A DNA stretch of 64,000 nucleotides, taken from Thalassospira marina (GTDB lineage: Bacteria > Pseudomonadota > Alphaproteobacteria > Rhodospirillales > Thalassospiraceae). A model generated the notes under the pieces. It was not told the origin of the DNA and searched no databases. It worked only from the letters and a program-made list of their open reading frames with translations. Positions 59,175-64,000 of the stretch are shown piece by piece. Where the stretch lies: positions 632,001 through 696,000 of the forward strand of contig NZ_CP024199.1 in assembly GCF_002844375.1 (NCBI RefSeq), in the 5' to 3' direction. The position numbers and the translations under genes are program-made. Position 1 is the first letter of the stretch, and every line of letters starts with the position of its first letter.

Positions 59175-61466
59175 ATGACAAACAGAAACGACAAGCTGCG
59201 CGAAGCCGCTTTGGACTATCACCGGTATCCCACCCCCGGTAAGCTGGCAGTCACCGCAACCACCACCCTTGCCAACCAGCGCGACCTGGCACTTGCATAT
59301 TCGCCCGGCGTAGCATTCGCCTGCGAAGAAATCGTCAAGGACCCGGAAACGGCGGTGCATTACACCGCGCGCGGCAATCTGGTCGCCGTGATCAGTAACG
59401 GTACGGCAGTGCTGGGCCTTGGCCCGATTGGCCCGCTGGCATCCAAGCCGGTGATGGAAGGCAAAGCCGTCCTTTTCAAGAAGTTCGCCAATATCGACGT
59501 GTTCGATCTGGAAGTGAACGAACTCGACCCGCAAAAATTCATCGATATTGTTGCTGCCCTTGAACCCACCTTTGGCGGCGTCAATCTTGAAGACATCAAA
59601 GCACCGGAATGCTTCATCATTGAAAAGGCGCTGCGCGAGCGCTGCAATATTCCGATTTTCCACGATGACCAGCATGGTACGGCGATTTGCGTGGCTGCGG
59701 CTGTTCGCAACGGTCTGCGCGTTGTTGGCAAGGATCTGGACAAGGTCCGGCTGGTGGCATCGGGTGCCGGGGCAGCGGCCCTTGCCTGCCTTAATCTGCT
59801 GGTATCAATGGGCCTGCCGCGCGAAAACATCACGGTAACGGATCGTTTCGGTGTGGTTTACAAGGGCCGCCAGGAAGAAATGGACCCGTGGAAAGCGGAA
59901 TATGCCATTGAAACCAATGCCCGCACCCTTGATGACGTGATTGAAGGGGCTGACATTTTCCTGGGTCTTTCCGCCCCGAATATTATGGGTGAAAAAGAAC
60001 TGCGCAAGATGGGCGAACGCCCGATCATTATGGCGCTGGCAAACCCGACCCCGGAAGTCTCGCCCGAACTGGTCAAGGAAATCCGCCCGGATGCGGTTAT
60101 GGCGACTGGCCGTACGGATTACCCAAATCAGGTTAACAACGTTCTTTGCTTCCCGTTCCTGTTCCGTGGCGCGCTTGATGTTGGTGCGACCGAAATCAAC
60201 GAGGAAATGAAGATCGCCGCGGTCGAAGCAATTGCCGACCTGGCAACAGCCGAAGTTTCCGACATTGTTGCCACGGCATATGGCGGGGAAGAACTGAAGT
60301 TCGGGCCGGAATATCTGATTCCGAAACCGTTTGATCCGCGTTTGATGCTGGAAATTCCGCCGCGTGTTGCCAAGGCCGCCATGGATAGCGGCGTTGCGAA
60401 ACGCCCGATTTCGGATTTCGATGCCTATCGCCAGCAGCTTGAAGGCTTTGTCTTCCGCTCCGGTCTGGTGATGAAGCCCGTGTTTGACATGGCACGCAGC
60501 CACAAGAAACGGGTTGTTTACCCCGAAGGCGAATCGCGCCGCGTATTGCAGGCCTGCCAGGTTCTGGTTGATGATGGTGTTTGCCATCCGGTCCTGATTG
60601 GCCGCCGCGAAGTTATTCTGGAGCGGATTGCCGAACTGGGCCTGCGTATTGTGCCTGATGTTCATGTCGAAATTCACGACCCGGATGATAACCGCCATTT
60701 CGAACAGGACTGGCAGGATTTCCACAACATTATGGGCCGTCGCGGGATCAACCCGGAATATGCCCGTTCCATCGTGCGGACACGCCCGACCGTGGTTGCC
60801 TGCCTGATGCTGCGCCGTGGCGAGGTTGATGCCATGATTTGCGGTTGCCAGGGCGGTTTCCTGCGTCACCTGCGTTATGTGCGCAATCTGGTTGGTCTGC
60901 GCAAAGGCGTTTCGGATTTCTCGGCTGTGAACATGATGATCATGAAACACGGCACCTTCTTCCTGACCGACACCTATGTTTCGGTTGATCCGACGCCCGA
61001 ACATGTGGCCGAAACCACCATCATGGCCGCCGATGTTGTCAAACGGTTTGGTTTGACGCCGAAGGCAGCACTGATTTCGCATTCCAACTTTGGCAGCCAC
61101 GAAAACCCGTCGGCCTGCAAAATGCGCGATGCCCTGAAAATCATCCGCGTTCAGGCACCTGACCTGGAAGTTGAAGGCGAAATGCACGCCGATGCCGCGA
61201 TTTCGGAAACCATCCGTAACCGGATTTTCCCGAATTCGATGCTCAAGGGGGCAGCCAACCTTCTGGTTATGCCGACCCTGGATGCGGCGAACATTTCCTA
61301 TAACATGGTCAAGATGCTGGGTGATGGTTTGCCGGTTGGTCCGATTCTGGTCGGTGCGGCAAAATCGGCACACGTTGTCAGCCCGTCCATTACCGTGCGT
61401 GGCCTTGTGAATATGAGTGCGATTGCCGTGGTCGATGCGATGGACCGGGAACAGTCGCGCAGCTAA
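59175..61466 (+). CDS. maeB: NADP-dependent malic enzyme, MaeB type with phosphotransacetylase-like domain
   Basis: A 763-residue protein. The malic N-terminal domain (~10-160) has LAYSPGVAFACEEI, IGPLASKPVMEGKAVLFKK in part (~75-95) and FHDDQHGTAICVAAAVRNG (~154-172). The NAD(P)-binding domain follows (LVASGAGAAALACLNLL, ~191-207; GLSAPNIMGEKELRKM). The C-terminal ~330 residues are the phosphotransacetylase-like domain found in MaeB (KRVVYPEGESRRVLQACQVL, then ALISHSNFGSHENPSACKM), usually regulatory, with acetyl-CoA inhibition. It decarboxylates malate to pyruvate and makes NADPH. AAAGG precedes ATG 59175. Monocistronic. Confidence 0.95.
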   Translation: MTNRNDKLREAALDYHRYPTPGKLAVTATTTLANQRDLALAYSPGVAFACEEIVKDPETAVHYTARGNLVAVISNGTAVLGLGPIGPLASKPVMEGKAVLFKKFANIDVFDLEVNELDPQKFIDIVAALEPTFGGVNLEDIKAPECFIIEKALRERCNIPIFHDDQHGTAICVAAAVRNGLRVVGKDLDKVRLVASGAGAAALACLNLLVSMGLPRENITVTDRFGVVYKGRQEEMDPWKAEYAIETNARTLDDVIEGADIFLGLSAPNIMGEKELRKMGERPIIMALANPTPEVSPELVKEIRPDAVMATGRTDYPNQVNNVLCFPFLFRGALDVGATEINEEMKIAAVEAIADLATAEVSDIVATAYGGEELKFGPEYLIPKPFDPRLMLEIPPRVAKAAMDSGVAKRPISDFDAYRQQLEGFVFRSGLVMKPVFDMARSHKKRVVYPEGESRRVLQACQVLVDDGVCHPVLIGRREVILERIAELGLRIVPDVHVEIHDPDDNRHFEQDWQDFHNIMGRRGINPEYARSIVRTRPTVVACLMLRRGEVDAMICGCQGGFLRHLRYVRNLVGLRKGVSDFSAVNMMIMKHGTFFLTDTYVSVDPTPEHVAETTIMAADVVKRFGLTPKAALISHSNFGSHENPSACKMRDALKIIRVQAPDLEVEGEMHADAAISETIRNRIFPNSMLKGAANLLVMPTLDAANISYNMVKMLGDGLPVGPILVGAAKSAHVVSPSITVRGLVNMSAIAVVDAMDREQSRS

Positions 61467-61528
61467 GTGCGTTTAACCCGGGTAAAGAATACCACACTTG
61501 ACCGGGCTTAAACCTTGGCGCAGAAACA

Positions 61529-61564
61529 GCCGTGCCGGACTTGTCTGTCCGGCACGGCTTTTGT
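61529..61564 (+). terminator. Terminator of maeB
   Basis: A perfect 12-bp stem GCCGTGCCGGAC (61529-61540) / GTCCGGCACGGC (61547-61558) with loop TTGTCT, followed by TTTTG. Confidence 0.92.
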
Positions 61565-61566
61565 CT

Positions 61567-61734
61567 AAAGCCCTTTGCCCTTGATCAGGCGCATTTTGCC
61601 GATGTCATTTGTTGCCGGGCAAGGAGAAGTCCGCAGGGCGTAATGGTTTTACGGCCAAGGATTTCGACGCAGCAGGGCGGGAAATGTCACCGGCCCGAAG
61701 GGTTTCAAAATGAACCTGATCAAGGGTTAAGGGC
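61567..61734 (+). repeat. Left arm of an inverted repeat flanking mgtE
   Basis: This ~168-bp segment, read on the plus strand, matches the minus strand of 63225-63373. About 104 aligned bases from AAAGCCCTTTGCCC through TTTCGACG agree at ~86% without gaps (my count). After a variable middle part, ATGAACCTGAT...TAA is shared again. Frames within it differ between the two arms, so it is not a conserved gene. Possible dispersed repeat, MITE end or structured RNA. Confidence 0.8.
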
Positions 61735-61784
61735 TTTACGGGCAGGTAACAGGCACGAGAACGAAACCAACCGGGGAGGGGCAG

Positions 61785-63197
61785 ATGACTGACATCAACG
61801 AACTTGATCGTCCGGGAAATACGACGTCATCCGCATCAACCGGTGATGATTATGTTGACCTGACCCCGGAATATGCCCGCGAAATCCTTGATGCCCTGCA
61901 CGAGGAAGACACCCCGCGCGTCGAAGAACTCGTTGGCGAACTGCACTTTGCCGATATTGCCGACCTTTTGGGGTGGGCGGGCAGTTCCGAACGCGAACAG
62001 CTTGTTGACGTTATCCGCCCGGATTTTGACCCGGAGCTTCTGACCGAACTTGATGATGAATTGCGCGAAGAAGTGATCGCGCAGTTGGGTACGCAGGTGG
62101 TGGCCGAAGCGATTTCCGAACTTGATTCGGATGACGTGGTTGAGGTTATCGAGGATCTGGAAGAAGCCGAGCAGCAGGAACTGCTGGGGGCCCTTTCGGA
62201 AATAGAACGTGCGCGTGTTCAGGAGGCACTGTCCTATCCTGAATATACCGCTGGCCGTATCATGCAGCGCGAACTGGTCGCCATTCCTGATTACTGGAGT
62301 GTTGGCCAGACCATCGACTTTTTGCGATCCGCCAAAAACCTGCCTGAAGATTTTTACGACATCATCGTTGTTGATCCGCGCTATCGTCCGGTGGGCATGG
62401 TGCCGCTTTCACGTGCCATTCGCACCAACCGCCCGGTTCTGGTGCGGGATGTGATGGAAAGCGATGACATGCGCACTGTGCTTGTCACCGAAGAACAGGA
62501 AAATGTGGCGCACCTGTTTCGGCAACGCGATTTGATTTCAGCACCGGTTGTTGACGATAACGGCCGCCTTGTCGGTGTGATCACGGTTGACGACGTTGTT
62601 GACGTTATCGACGAAGAATATGAAGAAGACATGATGCGCATGGCCGGCGTTGGCGAGGAAGATGACCTTTCCAGCGCGGTTTTGGATACCACGCGATCGC
62701 GTTTTACCTGGCTTCTGGTTAATCTGGGTACGGCGATTGCCGCATCCATGGTGATTGGCCTGTTTGAACATACCATTCAAAGCCTGGTGGCCCTGGCTGT
62801 TTTGATGCCGATTGTTGCCTCGATGGGCGGTAATGCCGGGACCCAGACCCTGACGGTGGCGGTGCGGGCCATTGCCACGCGCGAACTTAACAGCACCAAT
62901 GCCTGGCGTGTTGTGCGCAAGGAAGTTGCGGTCTGTACGCTAAATGGTCTGGCATTTGCCGTGTTAAGCGGGCTGGTCAGCTGGTTCTGGTTTGATGATA
63001 TGCGCCTTGGCATGGTGATTGGCGTTGCCATGGTCATTAATCTGATTGTTGCCGGTGCCGCCGGGGCGATTATTCCGCTGGGGTTGGAGCGGGCCGGTGT
63101 TGACCCGGCTGTATCCTCGTCAGTGTTTTTAACCACCATTACTGATGTGGTTGGCTTTTTTGCCTTTCTGGGGCTGGCGGCAGCGTTCCTGCTTTAA
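61785..63197 (+). CDS. mgtE: Magnesium transporter MgtE
   Basis: A 470-residue MgtE. The acidic N domain (~25-150; ELVGELHFADIADLLGW, 48-64) carries LDSDDVVEVIEDLEEAEQQE (113-132, Mg-sensing acidic patch). Two CBS domains (~160-280) follow, with the plug helix near 280-300. The membrane domain has five helices with the conserved PIVASMGGNAGTQT (342-355) and DPAVSSSVFLTTITDVVGF (440-458), whose Asp lines the Mg pathway. GGGGAGGGG precedes ATG 61785. It is flanked by an inverted pair of repeats, and there is no Mg riboswitch that I can recognise upstream. Confidence 0.95.
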   Translation: MTDINELDRPGNTTSSASTGDDYVDLTPEYAREILDALHEEDTPRVEELVGELHFADIADLLGWAGSSEREQLVDVIRPDFDPELLTELDDELREEVIAQLGTQVVAEAISELDSDDVVEVIEDLEEAEQQELLGALSEIERARVQEALSYPEYTAGRIMQRELVAIPDYWSVGQTIDFLRSAKNLPEDFYDIIVVDPRYRPVGMVPLSRAIRTNRPVLVRDVMESDDMRTVLVTEEQENVAHLFRQRDLISAPVVDDNGRLVGVITVDDVVDVIDEEYEEDMMRMAGVGEEDDLSSAVLDTTRSRFTWLLVNLGTAIAASMVIGLFEHTIQSLVALAVLMPIVASMGGNAGTQTLTVAVRAIATRELNSTNAWRVVRKEVAVCTLNGLAFAVLSGLVSWFWFDDMRLGMVIGVAMVINLIVAGAAGAIIPLGLERAGVDPAVSSSVFLTTITDVVGFFAFLGLAAAFLL

Positions 63198-63224
63198 TGC
63201 TCTTAGCGCGCAGCACTTAGCCTT

Positions 63225-63373
63225 TAATCAGGTTCATTTCAGCAGGCAAATGCCCCTTGTGACCCTGCTACGTCGAAGCCCTTGGCCGTAAAACCATTGC
63301 GCCCCTCGGACTGCTCCTTGCCGGGCAACAAATGACGTCGGCAAAGTGGCCCGGATGAAGGGCGAAGGGCTTT
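63225..63373 (-). repeat. Right arm of an inverted repeat flanking mgtE
   Basis: Minus-strand counterpart of 61567-61734, starting 28 bp after the mgtE stop. Shared tracts include GACGTCATTTGTTG, AATGGTTTTACGGCCAAGG and AAATGAACCTGAT on the minus strand. The middle part is ~7 bp shorter than in the left arm. The remaining gap 63374-63492 has no gene. Confidence 0.8.
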
Positions 63374-63492
63374 CGGGGCATATTGCCAGCGTGCCATTGT
63401 GGCGTGGGAAATAATTCAGGTGCGCCAACGAAACCGGCCAGTCGCAGTGCGCAGGCCGGTTTCGTTGATTGGTATCGGGATATGGCTGGTGA

Positions 63493-64000
63493 TTAGCTGT
63501 CTCGGTCTGACTGGGCGTCTGCTGTGTCGGGCACATCGTTGCCCGGTGCCTGACGGGTCAGGAAGCGGGTGGTAGCCGTGTTGGCAACCGGTGGGGAGAA
63601 GATGAAACCCTGCATTTCATCGCAATCTGCTGCGCCCAGAATTGCCAGCTGGTCTTCGGTTTCAACGCCCACGGCAACAACACGGCGGTTCAGGCTTTTG
63701 CACAGGCGAACGGCCGGGTTCAGCACGCTGTTTTCCGGTTGTTCATCCAGTTCGATATCAAACAGGCTGTGCGACAGCTTGATGCGCTGAATCGGGAAGC
63801 GTTTCAGATAACGCAGCGACGAATTGGCCGCCCCGAACTGATCCAGCGTCAGGCTGATGCCAGCTTCCGAGAAACGGTAAAACTGTGTCAGTGAACGTTC
63901 AGGGTCGCGCATGGCGATATCTTCGGCCACCTCGATTTCGATCAGGCCGGGATGGATGCTGTAGCGTTCGGTTTCTTCGATAATGTTTTTGATGATATCG
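63493..64000 (-). CDS. Degenerate EAL-domain protein, N-terminal part beyond window edge
   Basis: The frame is open to the right edge, so only the last ~169 residues are seen. They are the C-terminal half of an EAL domain: GLIEIEVAEDIAM near the edge, then SLTLDQFGAANSSLRYLKRF and IQRIKLSHSLF, NRRVVAVGVETEDQLA and CDEMQGFIFSPPV. The usual DDFG is DQFG and the usual K-x-D is KLS, so two metal- or catalysis-linked Asp are gone. The Lys and the VETE Glu remain. It probably binds cyclic di-GMP or a protein partner rather than cleaving it. The upstream half may hold a GGDEF or sensor domain. Confidence 0.87.
   Translation of the reverse strand, partial: DIIKNIIEETERYSIHPGLIEIEVAEDIAMRDPERSLTQFYRFSEAGISLTLDQFGAANSSLRYLKRFPIQRIKLSHSLFDIELDEQPENSVLNPAVRLCKSLNRRVVAVGVETEDQLAILGAADCDEMQGFIFSPPVANTATTRFLTRQAPGNDVPDTADAQSDRDS

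Noticed and set aside
61532..61792. 86-codon frame across the left repeat arm, and its minus-strand counterpart at 63234-63536
   Set aside because: The frames differ between the two arms, so the conserved sequence is not under protein selection; no RBS.
1..64000. Prophage, integrative element or insertion sequence
   Set aside because: No transposase, integrase, phage structural gene or tRNA-end duplication was found; the two tRNA genes are intact and have no direct repeat nearby.

Overview
The window reads as ordinary chromosome from a marine or halotolerant alphaproteobacterium of the Rhodospirillales, probably Thalassospira or a close relative. This is an inference from the gene complement: a full ectoine catabolic regulon with a TRAP transporter, L-malyl-CoA lyase, MaeB-type malic enzyme, AccA, LipB, DUF4169, many periplasmic-binding-protein transporters and dense, tightly overlapping operons. 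I see no IS element, prophage or CRISPR array.

Layout. 1-5097: the end of a sugar ABC importer (permease cut by the window edge, binding protein) with a TIM-barrel isomerase/epimerase and a Gfo/Idh/MocA dehydrogenase, then an isochorismatase-family hydrolase. 5196-8820 (-): a translationally coupled four-gene operon holding an arylsulfotransferase-like propeller protein, a small YVGPGAG membrane protein, a membrane protein with a DUF106/YidC-like layout and a PAPS-type sulfotransferase. 9186-19588: ectoine/hydroxyectoine uptake and breakdown, enuR-uehB-uehC-eutA-eutB-eutC-doeA-doeB-asnR on the minus strand and uehA alone and divergent on the plus strand. 19676-27421: an SDR, a small membrane protein and a LacI-regulated sugar/polyol ABC importer with an SDR polyol dehydrogenase. 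27535-30453 (-): an omega-aminotransferase and a succinate-semialdehyde-type dehydrogenase that could finish ectoine (or GABA/putrescine) breakdown. 30684-34207 (-): a small membrane protein and a 1089-residue cNMP-binding ABC protein with a degenerate ATPase. 34251-43334: MBL hydrolase, accA, GNAT, two divergent regulator/oxidoreductase pairs (HxlR/MDR and LysR/flavodoxin-fold quinone reductase), mcl1 and a membrane diguanylate cyclase. 43512-49457: three tandem paralogous RTX proteins. 49549-56414: ACT protein, tRNA-Arg, OmpA-like lipoprotein, a 14-copy octanucleotide repeat, DUF4169, a winged-helix/RMF-like chimera, a zinc-sensing (CZB) diguanylate cyclase coupled to lipB, and tRNA-Leu. 56799-58894: an overlapping pair, a FeeM-like acyl-transferase fused to a cNMP-binding domain and an LCM-type methyltransferase. 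59175-64000: maeB, mgtE flanked by an inverted pair of about 110-170 bp repeats, and the end of a degenerate EAL protein.

How they work together. The ectoine block is a full import-to-metabolite path: UehABC import, DoeA ring opening, DoeB deacetylation, EutABC for hydroxyectoine-derived products, EnuR and AsnR as regulators, and possibly the aminotransferase/dehydrogenase pair about 9 kb away. The candidates for undescribed biology are the FeeM-cNMP/methyltransferase pair, the sulfotransferase operon, the degenerate cNMP-ABC protein, the tandem RTX family and the repeats around mgtE. All functional calls come from reading motifs by eye; no database search was run.
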